Assembly: GCF_007677725.1 (NCBI RefSeq)
Contig: NZ_VEDF01000015.1
Span: 47,087-111,086, forward strand
Source: Pseudomonas sp. URMO17WK12:I11
Lineage (GTDB): Bacteria > Pseudomonadota > Gammaproteobacteria > Pseudomonadales > Pseudomonadaceae
Length of the DNA: 64,000 nt
Direction of reading: 5' to 3'
The position numbers and the translations under genes were made by a program. Of the stretch, positions 35,588 to 43,619 are shown in pieces. Under the pieces are notes generated by a model. The model was not told where the DNA came from and did not search any database. It saw only the letters and a program-made list of their open reading frames with translations. The first letter of the stretch is position 1. Every line of letters begins with the position of its first letter.

Positions 35588-37069
35588 ATGACCACCGTTC
35601 GTACGCGTATCGCGCCATCGCCCACTGGCGATCCCCATGTTGGCACTGCCTACATCGCCCTGTTCAACTACTGCTTCGCCAAGCAGCACGGCGGTGAGTT
35701 CATCCTGCGCATCGAAGACACCGATCAGCTGCGCTCCACCCGTGAATCTGAGCAGCAGATCTTCGACGCCCTGCGGTGGCTGGGCATCGAGTGGAATGAA
35801 GGTCCGGATGTCGGTGGCCCCCACGGCCCCTACCGGCAGAGCGAACGCGGCGAAATCTACGCCCAATACGCCAAGCAGCTCGTTGATGCCGGTCACGCCT
35901 TCTACTGCTTCTGCACCGCCGAGGAGCTGGAGCAAATGCGCGCCGAGCAAATGGCGCGTGGTGAAACGCCGCGCTACGACGGCCGTGCACTATTGCTGAG
36001 CGATGAGCAAGTGCAGCGCCGGCTGGCCGCAGGTGAGCCGCACGTGATCCGCATGAAGGTGCCGAGCGAAGGCGTCTGTGTGGTGCCGGACATGCTGCGT
36101 GGCGATGTCGAGATCCCGTGGGATCGCATGGACATGCAGGTGCTGATGAAGAACGACGGCCTGCCGACCTACTTCCTGGCCAACGTCGTCGATGACCACC
36201 TGATGGGTATCACCCATGTACTGCGTGGAGAGGAATGGCTGCCGTCGGCGCCGAAGTTGATCAAGCTGTACGAGTATTTCGGTTGGGAGCAGCCCAAGCT
36301 GTGCTACATGCCCCTGCTGCGTAACCCCGACAAGTCGAAGCTGTCCAAGCGCAAGAACCCGACTTCGGTGACCTTCTACGAACGTATGGGTTTCATGCCT
36401 GAGGCGATGCTCAACTACCTCGGCCGTATGGGCTGGTCGATGCCGGACGAGCGTGAGAAGTTCTCGCTGGCCGAAATGGTCGAGCACTTCGACCTGTCGC
36501 GGGTATCGCTCGGCGGCCCGATCTTCGACATCGAGAAGCTGTCCTGGCTCAATGGCCAGTGGCTGCGGGAGCTGCCGGTCGAGGCATTCGCCGCTCGCGT
36601 GCAGCAATGGGCCTTCAACAGCGATTACATGATGAAGATCGCACCGCATGTGCAAGGGCGGGTCGAAACCTTCAGCCAGATCGCACCGTTGGGCGGGTTC
36701 TTCTTCGAGGGTGCACTGAAGCTCGATGCCAAGCTGTTCGAAAGCAAGAAGCTCTCGGGCGATCAGGTGCGTCAGGTGTTGCAGTTGATCCTGTGGAAGC
36801 TCGAAGGCCTGCGTCAGTGGGAAAAAGAGCGGATTACCGGCTGCATTCAGGCAGTGGTGGACGCGCTGCAACTGAAGCTACGAGACGCCATGCCGCTGAT
36901 GTTCGCGGCTATCACTGGCCAAGCCAGCTCGGTATCGGTGCTTGACGCCATGGAGATCCTTGGCCCAGACCTGACCCGTTACCGTCTGCGCCAGGCGCTT
37001 GACCTGCTGGGCGGGGTTTCCAAGAAAGAAAACAAAGAGTGGGAGAAGCTTTTGCTGACCATCGCTTGA
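35588..37069 (+). CDS. gltX: Glutamyl-tRNA synthetase
   Basis: Charges tRNA-Glu with glutamate. It has 493 residues. The class I HIGH-type motif is PSPTGDPHVGTAY near the N-terminus and the KMSKS-type motif is KLSKRK near 255. It sits directly upstream of the tRNA-Ala/tRNA-Glu array, so the enzyme and its substrate tRNA are neighbours, though the array has its own promoter. Confidence 0.97.
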   Translation: MTTVRTRIAPSPTGDPHVGTAYIALFNYCFAKQHGGEFILRIEDTDQLRSTRESEQQIFDALRWLGIEWNEGPDVGGPHGPYRQSERGEIYAQYAKQLVDAGHAFYCFCTAEELEQMRAEQMARGETPRYDGRALLLSDEQVQRRLAAGEPHVIRMKVPSEGVCVVPDMLRGDVEIPWDRMDMQVLMKNDGLPTYFLANVVDDHLMGITHVLRGEEWLPSAPKLIKLYEYFGWEQPKLCYMPLLRNPDKSKLSKRKNPTSVTFYERMGFMPEAMLNYLGRMGWSMPDEREKFSLAEMVEHFDLSRVSLGGPIFDIEKLSWLNGQWLRELPVEAFAARVQQWAFNSDYMMKIAPHVQGRVETFSQIAPLGGFFFEGALKLDAKLFESKKLSGDQVRQVLQLILWKLEGLRQWEKERITGCIQAVVDALQLKLRDAMPLMFAAITGQASSVSVLDAMEILGPDLTRYRLRQALDLLGGVSKKENKEWEKLLLTIA

Positions 37070-37174
37070 GGGCCGGGGGGCGCGCCATCGCTGCCGGGCG
37101 GGCAGTTGCGGCAGGGCAGGGCGGTAAGTGATTGTTATCTGTGAAAAAACTTTTGAAGTTTTTGAAAAATTCGT

Positions 37175-37203
37175 TTGACAGTCTGACCTGCCGATCTTAA
37201 TAT
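37175..37203 (+). promoter_or_regulatory. Strong promoter of the tRNA array
   Basis: TTGACA (37175-37180), 17-base spacer, TAATAT (37198-37203), followed by a G+C-rich discriminator (GCGCCCCG). This is near consensus for sigma-70, and the discriminator is typical of stable-RNA promoters under stringent control. Confidence 0.9.
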
Positions 37204-37278
37204 GCGCCCCGTCCACAGCGATGAACGTAAACGATACGCCAGGCACCCAGCCAGCGCTTCGGTTCAGAGTGACATTGT

Positions 37279-37354
37279 GGGGCTATAGCTCAGCTGGGAG
37301 AGCGCCTGCATGGCATGCAGGAGGTCAGCGGTTCGATCCCGCTTAGCTCCACCA
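37279..37354 (+). tRNA. tRNA-Ala (GGC), copy 1
   Basis: A 76-base cloverleaf with encoded CCA; anticodon loop ATGGCAT gives GGC. Identical to the two later Ala copies. First gene of the array. Confidence 0.98.
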
Positions 37355-37426
37355 AATTCCGTTCGGCAGTCATGGCTGTCGAGCAAGACCGGGTCCAGCA
37401 ACCAGGTCTTGAAGGTAAGAAGGTTC

Positions 37427-37502
37427 GTCCCCTTCGTCTAGTGGCCTAGGACACCGCCCTTTCACGGCGGTAACAGGGGTTCGAGTCCCCTAGGGGACGC
37501 CA
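37427..37502 (+). tRNA. tRNA-Glu (TTC), copy 1
   Basis: A 76-base cloverleaf with encoded CCA; the anticodon TTC lies in CTTTCAC. All three Glu copies are identical. Confidence 0.98.
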
Positions 37503-37553
37503 GTATTGCACAAGCGATGTTTCACAGTCGCTGGGCCGCGAGGCTAAAAATCC

Positions 37554-37629
37554 GGGGCTATAGCTCAGCTGGGAGAGCGCCTGCATGGCATGCAGGAGGT
37601 CAGCGGTTCGATCCCGCTTAGCTCCACCA
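37554..37629 (+). tRNA. tRNA-Ala (GGC), copy 2
   Basis: Identical in sequence to copy 1. The 51-base spacer from Glu copy 1 differs from the later Glu-Ala spacer. Confidence 0.98.
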
Positions 37630-37671
37630 ATTTTGCCGCGGTTTGCGCAAGCGAACCGGCACGAAGGTTAC

Positions 37672-37747
37672 GTCCCCTTCGTCTAGTGGCCTAGGACACC
37701 GCCCTTTCACGGCGGTAACAGGGGTTCGAGTCCCCTAGGGGACGCCA
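37672..37747 (+). tRNA. tRNA-Glu (TTC), copy 2
   Basis: Identical to copy 1. It is followed by a hairpin closely related to the final terminator of the array. Confidence 0.98.
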
Positions 37748-37773
37748 CTTTTACCCGCGTTTTGCGGGACTTA

Positions 37774-37804
37774 AAAGGCTTGTTCGCATATTGAATAAGC
37801 CTTT
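37774..37804 (+). terminator. Internal terminator-like hairpin in the tRNA array
   Basis: A 12-bp stem starting AAAGGCTT with loop GCATATT, but only a short T-run, between Glu copy 2 and Ala copy 3. It matches the terminal hairpin at 38032 with compensatory base changes. It looks like a former array terminator left inside after duplication. Confidence 0.75.
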
Positions 37805-37809
37805 GTTTC

Positions 37810-37885
37810 GGGGCTATAGCTCAGCTGGGAGAGCGCCTGCATGGCATGCAGGAGGTCAGCGGTTCGATCCCGCTTAGCTCCACCA
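37810..37885 (+). tRNA. tRNA-Ala (GGC), copy 3
   Basis: Identical to copies 1 and 2; it starts directly after the internal hairpin. Confidence 0.98.
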
Positions 37886-37927
37886 TTTCTGCCAGGGTTC
37901 ACACTGTTGAACCTGCGCGAAGGTTAC

Positions 37928-38003
37928 GTCCCCTTCGTCTAGTGGCCTAGGACACCGCCCTTTCACGGCGGTAACAGGGGTTCGAGTCCCCTAGGGGACG
38001 CCA
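37928..38003 (+). tRNA. tRNA-Glu (TTC), copy 3
   Basis: Identical to copies 1 and 2. Its Ala-Glu spacer shares the GCGAAGGTTAC end seen before Glu copy 2, with a small difference. Confidence 0.98.
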
Positions 38004-38031
38004 TTTTTTACCCGCGTTTTGCGGGACTTTT

Positions 38032-38070
38032 AAGGCTCATTCGCATATTGAATGGGCCTTTTGTTTTTTT
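38032..38070 (+). terminator. Terminator of the tRNA array
   Basis: An 11-bp stem with a GCATATT loop followed by a long T-run (TTTTGTTTTTTT). A smaller hairpin CCCGC / GCGGG precedes it at 38011-38025; the same pair of hairpins follows Glu copy 2. Confidence 0.92.
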
Positions 38071-38174
38071 CCTGATAAATCCCGGCATTAGCCAGTGGCG
38101 GCACAGCGTCACACAAGACTGGACTTTTAGCGCATCTACCCGGCTAAATTCGGTTTTATCTCAAGGAAGCGGGC

Positions 38175-38609
38175 ATGAGCTGGGACTTGGCAACGCCATT
38201 CATCATCGACTTGCGCGTGAGTAGCGAAGACATCGACGGGCTCGGCCACGCCAACAACGCAGTCTATGTCACCTGGCTCGAACGCTGCGCCTGGCGCCAC
38301 TCTCAGCGTCTGGGCCTGGATCTGGCAGAGTACCGTCGTCTTGATCGGGCGATGGCAGTTGTGCGCCATGAAATCGACTACCACGCCGCTGGCTACGAGG
38401 ACGACGAGCTGCAACTGGCAACCTGGATCGTCGATTGGGATCAGCGCCTGCGCATGACTCGACGCTTTCAGCTCAAGCGCCCACGTGACGGCGTGACCTT
38501 ATTGCGGGCGCAGACCACATTCGCCTGCATCGAACTCTCCACTGGCAAGCCCAAGCGCATGCCCGCCGAATTTCTCGAAGGCTACGGCCCGGCGCTGATC
38601 GGTCGCTGA
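38175..38609 (+). CDS. Acyl-CoA thioesterase, hot-dog fold (4HBT family)
   Basis: A 144-residue single hot-dog domain thioesterase. The motif EDIDGLGHANNAVYVTWLE near 17-35, with its active-site Asp and the asparagine pair, is that of 4-hydroxybenzoyl-CoA thioesterase/YbgC-type enzymes. The true acyl-CoA substrate is not evident. A GGAAG ribosome site precedes ATG 38175. It stands between the tRNA array and dusC. Confidence 0.88.
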   Translation: MSWDLATPFIIDLRVSSEDIDGLGHANNAVYVTWLERCAWRHSQRLGLDLAEYRRLDRAMAVVRHEIDYHAAGYEDDELQLATWIVDWDQRLRMTRRFQLKRPRDGVTLLRAQTTFACIELSTGKPKRMPAEFLEGYGPALIGR

Positions 38610-38659
38610 AGCGCGCGCATTGTTTGGTAGACTGCCGCCTTTTTCCGCGAGAACGAGAA

Positions 38660-39631
38660 ATGCAAATTGCCCTGGCCCCCATGGAGGGGCTGGTCGACAA
38701 CATCCTGCGCGACGTATTGACCCGCGTGGGCGGCATCGACTGGTGCGTCACCGAGTTCATCCGCGTGTGCGACCGCCTGCTGCCCGCTTCCTCGTTCGAC
38801 AAGTTGGCACCGGAGCTGCGCCAAGGTGCGCGGACAGCCGCTGGCGTGCCCATGCGCGTGCAGTTGCTGGGCTCGGACCCGATGTGCCTGGCCGACAACG
38901 CCGCACTCGCCTGCGAACTGGGGGCGCCGGTCATCGACCTGAACTTCGGTTGCCCGGCCAAGACCGTCAACAAATCGCGCGGTGGTGCGGTGCTGCTCAA
39001 GGAGCCTGAGTTGCTGCATGCCATCGTGCGTGAAGTCCGCCGTGCCGTGCCTGCTCATATTCCAGTCACCGCGAAGATGCGCCTGGGTTTCGACAGCCCC
39101 GATGGCGCCATGGACTGCGCCCGCGCGCTGGCCGAAGGCGGCTCGGCGCACCTGGTGGTGCACGCGCGCACCAAGGTAGAGGGCTACAAGCCGCCGGCAC
39201 ATTGGGAATGGGTAGCCCGGGTGCAGCAGGTGGTCGCAGTGCCGGTGTTCGCCAACGGCGAGATCTGGACCGTCGACGACTGGCGCCGCTGCTGCGAAGT
39301 CAGCGGCGCCGAGCACATCATGTTGGGCAGGGGGCTGGTGTCTCGGCCTGATCTGGCCCTGCAAATTGCGGCGGCCCGCGACCGGCGCGATTATCAGCCG
39401 TTGAGCTGGGAGCAGTTGCTGCCCTTGCTGCGTGAATTCTGGCGCCAGGCCCAGGCCAAGTTGTCCCCGCGTTATGCGCCAGGGCGCTTGAAGCAGTGGC
39501 TGGCGATGCTGACCCGCAGCTACCCACAAGCCGTGCAGTTGTTCGCCGAGCTGCGTCGTGAAGATGACTGCGGGCGCATCAGCCGCCTGCTTGGAGTCGA
39601 TCCCGTAAGGCTGGAGCCGTGCGTCGCCTGA
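38660..39631 (+). CDS. dusC: tRNA-dihydrouridine(16) synthase DusC
   Basis: An FMN enzyme that reduces uridine 16 in the D-loop of tRNA. It has 323 residues. The N-terminal FMN motif is LAPMEGLVD, the catalytic Cys is Cys98 in NFGCPAKTVNKS, and the C-terminal helical RNA-binding domain is present. DusC is chosen over DusA/DusB by the MEGLVD and NKSRGGA signatures. The start ATG 38660 follows GAACGAGAA. It suits its position after a tRNA array, although it has its own TAGACT -10-like box. Confidence 0.92.
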   Translation: MQIALAPMEGLVDNILRDVLTRVGGIDWCVTEFIRVCDRLLPASSFDKLAPELRQGARTAAGVPMRVQLLGSDPMCLADNAALACELGAPVIDLNFGCPAKTVNKSRGGAVLLKEPELLHAIVREVRRAVPAHIPVTAKMRLGFDSPDGAMDCARALAEGGSAHLVVHARTKVEGYKPPAHWEWVARVQQVVAVPVFANGEIWTVDDWRRCCEVSGAEHIMLGRGLVSRPDLALQIAAARDRRDYQPLSWEQLLPLLREFWRQAQAKLSPRYAPGRLKQWLAMLTRSYPQAVQLFAELRREDDCGRISRLLGVDPVRLEPCVA

Positions 39632-39639
39632 GCGCAGGT

Positions 39640-39669
39640 GCGCCCTGCAAAAAAAATTTTGCAAGGCGC
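39640..39669. terminator. Terminator-like hairpin after dusC
   Basis: Stem GCGCC-TGCAAAA / TTTTGCA-GGCGC with one internal mismatch; the A and T tracts form the top of the stem. It ends one base before the heat-shock promoter of ibpA. Confidence 0.65.
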
Positions 39670-39670
39670 C

Positions 39671-39698
39671 CTTGAAAGCGTTTGCCGCGTCCCTATCT
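39671..39698 (+). promoter_or_regulatory. Sigma-32 heat-shock promoter of ibpA
   Basis: CTTGAAA (39671-39677), 13-base spacer, CCCTATCT (39691-39698). This matches the sigma-32 (RpoH) consensus closely and fits the small heat-shock gene downstream. Confidence 0.88.
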
Positions 39699-39704
39699 TC
39701 TGAG

Positions 39705-39766
39705 TACGCGATGCCGAAGTCGGGTCGCGCAGTGACTTTACTTGCTGAATCTCAGGAGTTCATGAC
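39705..39766 (+). promoter_or_regulatory. ROSE-like RNA thermometer in the ibpA leader
   Basis: The leader is about 62 bases. Just before the start codon, TTGCT (39742-39746) faces AGGAG (39754-39758) across a seven-base loop. Pairing of a U-U/C-G-C-U motif with the Shine-Dalgarno is the hallmark of ROSE thermometers, and short ROSE-like elements are known for Pseudomonas ibpA. Melting at heat-shock temperature would free the ribosome site. Confidence 0.8.
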
Positions 39767-40210
39767 ATGACTACCGCATTTTCCCTCGCTCCACTGTTCC
39801 GCCATTCCGTTGGTTTCGACCGTTTCAACGACCTGTTCGAATCCGCGGCACGCAATGAGGCGGGTAGCAGCTACCCTCCCTACAACGTGGAAAAACATGG
39901 CGATGACCACTACCGCATCGTGGTTGCTGCAGCCGGTTTCCAGGATCAGGACCTCGACCTGCAAGTCGAGAAAGGTGTTCTGACCGTAACCGGTGGCAAG
40001 CGCGAAAACGCCGCCGCTGAGGTGACCTACCTGCATCAGGGCATTGCCCAGCGCGCGTTCAAGCTGTCGTTCCGTCTGGCCGACCACATCGAAGTGAAAT
40101 CGGCGGGCCTGGCCAACGGCTTGCTTAGCATCGATCTGCTGCGCATCGTGCCTGAAGAAGCCAAGGCCAAGCGCATCCCGATCAACGGCGACAAGCCTGC
40201 GCTGAACTGA
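39767..40210 (+). CDS. ibpA: Small heat-shock protein IbpA (Hsp20)
   Basis: A 147-residue alpha-crystallin chaperone that binds unfolding proteins and hands them to DnaK/ClpB. The N-terminus PLFRHSVGFDRFNDLF, the central alpha-crystallin domain and a C-terminal IPI anchor motif are present. It is controlled at two levels by the sigma-32 promoter and the leader thermometer. Single gene between terminators. Confidence 0.96.
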   Translation: MTTAFSLAPLFRHSVGFDRFNDLFESAARNEAGSSYPPYNVEKHGDDHYRIVVAAAGFQDQDLDLQVEKGVLTVTGGKRENAAAEVTYLHQGIAQRAFKLSFRLADHIEVKSAGLANGLLSIDLLRIVPEEAKAKRIPINGDKPALN

Positions 40211-40229
40211 TGCGGGCAGTGTGATACGA

Positions 40230-40255
40230 CAAAGGGCACCTTCGGGTGCCCTTTG
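40230..40255. terminator. Bidirectional terminator, ibpA / GGDEF-EAL gene
   Basis: An 11-bp stem CAAAGGGCACC / GGTGCCCTTTG with a TTCG tetraloop. It lies between the convergent ibpA and diguanylate cyclase/phosphodiesterase genes and serves both. Confidence 0.92.
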
Positions 40256-40261
40256 TTCGTT

Positions 40262-43200
40262 TCAGTCGCCAGCACGCGCCTCGAGCAGCATTTGGCGGAA
40301 CTGCTCGAACGGCAGCGGCCGGCTGTGCAGGTAGCCCTGGTACAGGTGGCAGCCCAGCCGCTCGAGAAATGCCAGTTGTTCAGTCAGCTCGACACCTTCG
40401 GCGATCACCGCAAGGTCGAGACTGCGCGCCATGGCCACGATGGCGCGGACTATCTCGGCATCGTTGGGGTCGTCGGTGGCATCGCGGACAAACGTCTGGT
40501 CGATCTTCAAGGCGTCCACCGGCAGGCGCTTGAGGTAGGTCAGCGAAGAGTAGCCGGTACCAAAGTCGTCCATGGCGAAGCTCACACCGTAGCGCTTGAG
40601 TTCGCGCATCTTGTTGATGGTGTCCTCCAGGTTCTGGATGACGATGCCCTCGGTAATCTCGAGCTTGAGTATCTGATGTGCGAGGCGGTGGTCGTCCAGG
40701 CTGCGCAGCACGCGTTGGACGAAGTCGTTCTGGCGAAACTGCCGCGGGCTGATGTTCACGCACAGGCTGAAGTCATCGGCATCGATCAAGCCGTCATGCA
40801 GCAGACGAGCGCAGGCGTCACAGGCTTCATCGAGGATCCAACTCCCCACCTCGAGGATCAGACCGCTTTCTTCCAGAACCTGGATGAACTGTGCAGGGGG
40901 TTGCTGGCCCAGCTGCGGGTGATGCCAGCGCAACAGCACTTCGGCGCCGACGATGCGGTTGTCGCGAGCATCCACTTGCGGCTGAAAGTGCAGCGCCAGC
41001 TCGCCACGTGCCAGCGCCAGGCGCAGGTCGTTCTCCATGCGCAGGCGTTCGCTGGCCGCCTTTTGCATGGTGCTGTGGAACAGTTGCGTCGTGTTGCGGC
41101 CTGAGTCCTTGGCCCGGTACAAGGCGATATCGGCACGCTTGAGCAGATCCGCCGGGGTGGCGCCATGATCGGGAATCAACGCCACGCCGATGCTGGGCGT
41201 CACCTGAAGGCGCTGACCGTCCAGCGACATGGGTTCGGCCAGCAGCTCACGCAAGGTGTCCGCCAAGGCTCGCACTTGTTCCTCGACTGCCTCGCGGCTG
41301 CCCTCGAGGCCACTTAGCAGCACCACGAACTCATCGCCACCCAGGCGCGCCACGGTGTCCTCCAGGCGCACACTGGCCTCCAGGCGAGCAGTGATGATTT
41401 TCAGCACGGTGTCGCCCACCGGGTGGCCCAGTGAGTCGTTGATGTGCTTGAAGTGGTCAAGGTCCAGGAACAGCAACGCGCCGCGCAGATGGTGGCGGCG
41501 CAGCAAGGCGATCTGCTGGCTCAGGCGGTCCATCAGCAAGGCCCGGTTGGGCAGGTTGGTCAGCGGGTCGTGATAGGCCAGGTGGCGGATCTGCGCCTGG
41601 GCGTTTTTCAGTTGGCTGACATCGCGCGCAGTCAGCAGCAGGCAATCGACCTCGTTGATGCTGATGGGCTCGACCGAGACCTCCACCGTGAGAATATCGC
41701 CACGCTTGTTGCGCCCCAGCATCTCGCGGTGATGAACCCGGCCCAGTTCCTTGAGTTCGGTGAGCAGGGCGCTACGCTGCTTGTCGTCCGCCCAGATACC
41801 GATCTCATAGGCGCTGCGCCCGATCACTTCGTCGGCGCTGTAGCCGGTCAGACGGCTGAAGCCATCATTGACCTCCAGATAGCGTCCGCTGCGACGCTCG
41901 GTAATGATGATGGCGTCGGGGCTGGAGTGAAACGCCTTGGCGAACTTCTCCTCGCTGGACTTCAGTGCAGCTTCCGCACGCTGCTGTTGGGTAATGTCGC
42001 GCAGGGTGGTGACGCTGCACGGTTGGTTGTCGACGCTGATCAGGCGGCTGGCGATCACGCAGGTCAGCAGCATGCCATCGCGGTGGTTGACCAGCACTGC
42101 GACATTGCTCAGCGCCTGGTCGCGGATCACCCGCTCGATGCGTTGGGCGCGCTCGGGTGGCTCCGACCATAGCCCGATTTCTTCGGCAGTACGGCCGATG
42201 ACCTGCTCGGCCTTCCAGCCGAACGTCTGGGTGAACGCTGGATTGATCTCGATGAACTGCCCGGTGTCCTGGCGCGTGACGCAGATTGGGTCTGGGCTGA
42301 CCTGGAACAGGCTGGCGAACTTTTCTTCCGACGCGCTCAAGCGCTGCTCGCGCTCCACCTGCTCGGTGATGTCGAGCAAGGTGCCGGCCATGCGCAAGGG
42401 GTTGCCGTGCTCGTCGCGGTACAGCCGTGCCCGGCTCTCGATGTAGCGCGAAGCGCCATTGTCCAGTTGCACGCGGTAGGTGATCTGATAATTGCCGGCC
42501 GGCCCTTCGCGCAGGCTGCGGTAGGCATCGCGCATGTTGTCACGTTCATCGGTCGACACACCCTCGAAGAACGATTCGAACGATTCGTGAAACGGCACCG
42601 GCTCCAGGCCGTGCAGCTGGGCGGCGCGCGCCGAGCCATAGAGCATGCCACTGGGAATGTGCCAATCCCAGGTCCCTAGCTGAGCCGAGTCCAGCGCCAG
42701 GTCCAGGCGTTCCTGGCTGTCCTTGAGGGCAAGCTCGGCGCGTTTGCGCTCGGAGGTGTCGACGAAGGTGCTGATCAGGTAGGTCAGGCCCTCGAGCTCG
42801 ATGCGCTGGGTGCAGAGTATGCCGTCATGGAGTTTTCCGGAGCTGGCGCGGAACTGCACCTCCATGATCGCCGGGCCGTTGTTGGCGCGGGTCGCCTCCA
42901 TGACCTGATCGCGCTGCTGCGGGTTGACCCAAAGGCCCAGCTCCAGGCTGGTCTTGCCGACGACCTGGCTGCCGGTCCAGCCGAACATGTCTTCGAAGTG
43001 CTGATTGACCTCGATGATCATGCCGTCCTGGCGCCGACTGAGCAGAATCGCGTTCGGGCTCAGGTGAAACAGCGTGGCGAAGCGCTTCTCCGAGTTGATG
43101 AGTGCGGTTTCCCGCTCGCGCTGGCGGGTGATTTCACGGATCACCCCGATCATCTGTCGCCGACCCTGGCGATCATGGGTCAGGCTGCCGTTGATCTCCA

Positions 43201-43558
43201 GCCAATGCAGGCTGCCGTCAGGCCAACGGATGCGGTGGCGCATGGCCTGCTCGACCGGCTCGCCATTGACGGCGGCGTGAAACAGCTGGCGGGTACGGGC
43301 GCGGTCCTCTTCCGGCAGTAGGTCCAGATAATCGATGTCGTTGGGCAACGGGCGCCGCGGATCGAAACCGAACAGCGCCTGGGTGCCGCGCGACCAGCTG
43401 ATGCGGCCGGTGTCGATGTCCCACAGCCAGGCCCCCAGGCGCGCGCCATTGAGCGCGGCGAGCAATTGCGGGGCGTTCTGCCAGGCTTGCTCCGACTCCT
43501 GGGGGTCAGCCGCAGGGATACGCGGCAAGCGCGGAAAGCGATTCGCTGATTTGGGCAT
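40262..43558 (-). CDS. Multi-PAS diguanylate cyclase/phosphodiesterase (GGDEF-EAL)
   Basis: A 1098-residue cytoplasmic sensor that makes or breaks cyclic-di-GMP. Five PAS/PAC units fill residues about 30-650; units 2, 4 and 5 are alike (each has an E-x-G-L/I-W motif) and look internally duplicated. The GGDEF domain (about 668-835) has an intact GGDEF and the RLED inhibitory site before it. The EAL domain (about 845-1090) has EVL in place of EAL, plus DDFGTGYSS. Both look competent. No membrane helix is seen. The start is ATG 43558. It lies 61 bases after lysR on the same strand. Confidence 0.93.
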   Translation of the reverse strand: MPKSANRFPRLPRIPAADPQESEQAWQNAPQLLAALNGARLGAWLWDIDTGRISWSRGTQALFGFDPRRPLPNDIDYLDLLPEEDRARTRQLFHAAVNGEPVEQAMRHRIRWPDGSLHWLEINGSLTHDRQGRRQMIGVIREITRQRERETALINSEKRFATLFHLSPNAILLSRRQDGMIIEVNQHFEDMFGWTGSQVVGKTSLELGLWVNPQQRDQVMEATRANNGPAIMEVQFRASSGKLHDGILCTQRIELEGLTYLISTFVDTSERKRAELALKDSQERLDLALDSAQLGTWDWHIPSGMLYGSARAAQLHGLEPVPFHESFESFFEGVSTDERDNMRDAYRSLREGPAGNYQITYRVQLDNGASRYIESRARLYRDEHGNPLRMAGTLLDITEQVEREQRLSASEEKFASLFQVSPDPICVTRQDTGQFIEINPAFTQTFGWKAEQVIGRTAEEIGLWSEPPERAQRIERVIRDQALSNVAVLVNHRDGMLLTCVIASRLISVDNQPCSVTTLRDITQQQRAEAALKSSEEKFAKAFHSSPDAIIITERRSGRYLEVNDGFSRLTGYSADEVIGRSAYEIGIWADDKQRSALLTELKELGRVHHREMLGRNKRGDILTVEVSVEPISINEVDCLLLTARDVSQLKNAQAQIRHLAYHDPLTNLPNRALLMDRLSQQIALLRRHHLRGALLFLDLDHFKHINDSLGHPVGDTVLKIITARLEASVRLEDTVARLGGDEFVVLLSGLEGSREAVEEQVRALADTLRELLAEPMSLDGQRLQVTPSIGVALIPDHGATPADLLKRADIALYRAKDSGRNTTQLFHSTMQKAASERLRMENDLRLALARGELALHFQPQVDARDNRIVGAEVLLRWHHPQLGQQPPAQFIQVLEESGLILEVGSWILDEACDACARLLHDGLIDADDFSLCVNISPRQFRQNDFVQRVLRSLDDHRLAHQILKLEITEGIVIQNLEDTINKMRELKRYGVSFAMDDFGTGYSSLTYLKRLPVDALKIDQTFVRDATDDPNDAEIVRAIVAMARSLDLAVIAEGVELTEQLAFLERLGCHLYQGYLHSRPLPFEQFRQMLLEARAGD

Positions 43559-43619
43559 GGGTACCAGACCTTTGGCGTGTGATGCGTCCTTGAGTTGGAA
43601 ATGCCGGGCTGACGGGCGG

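Noticed and set aside
37279..38070. tRNA-associated genomic island or attachment site
   Set aside because: Core genes lie on both sides and there is no integrase gene; the repeated tRNA pieces are whole tRNA genes, not partial att duplicates.
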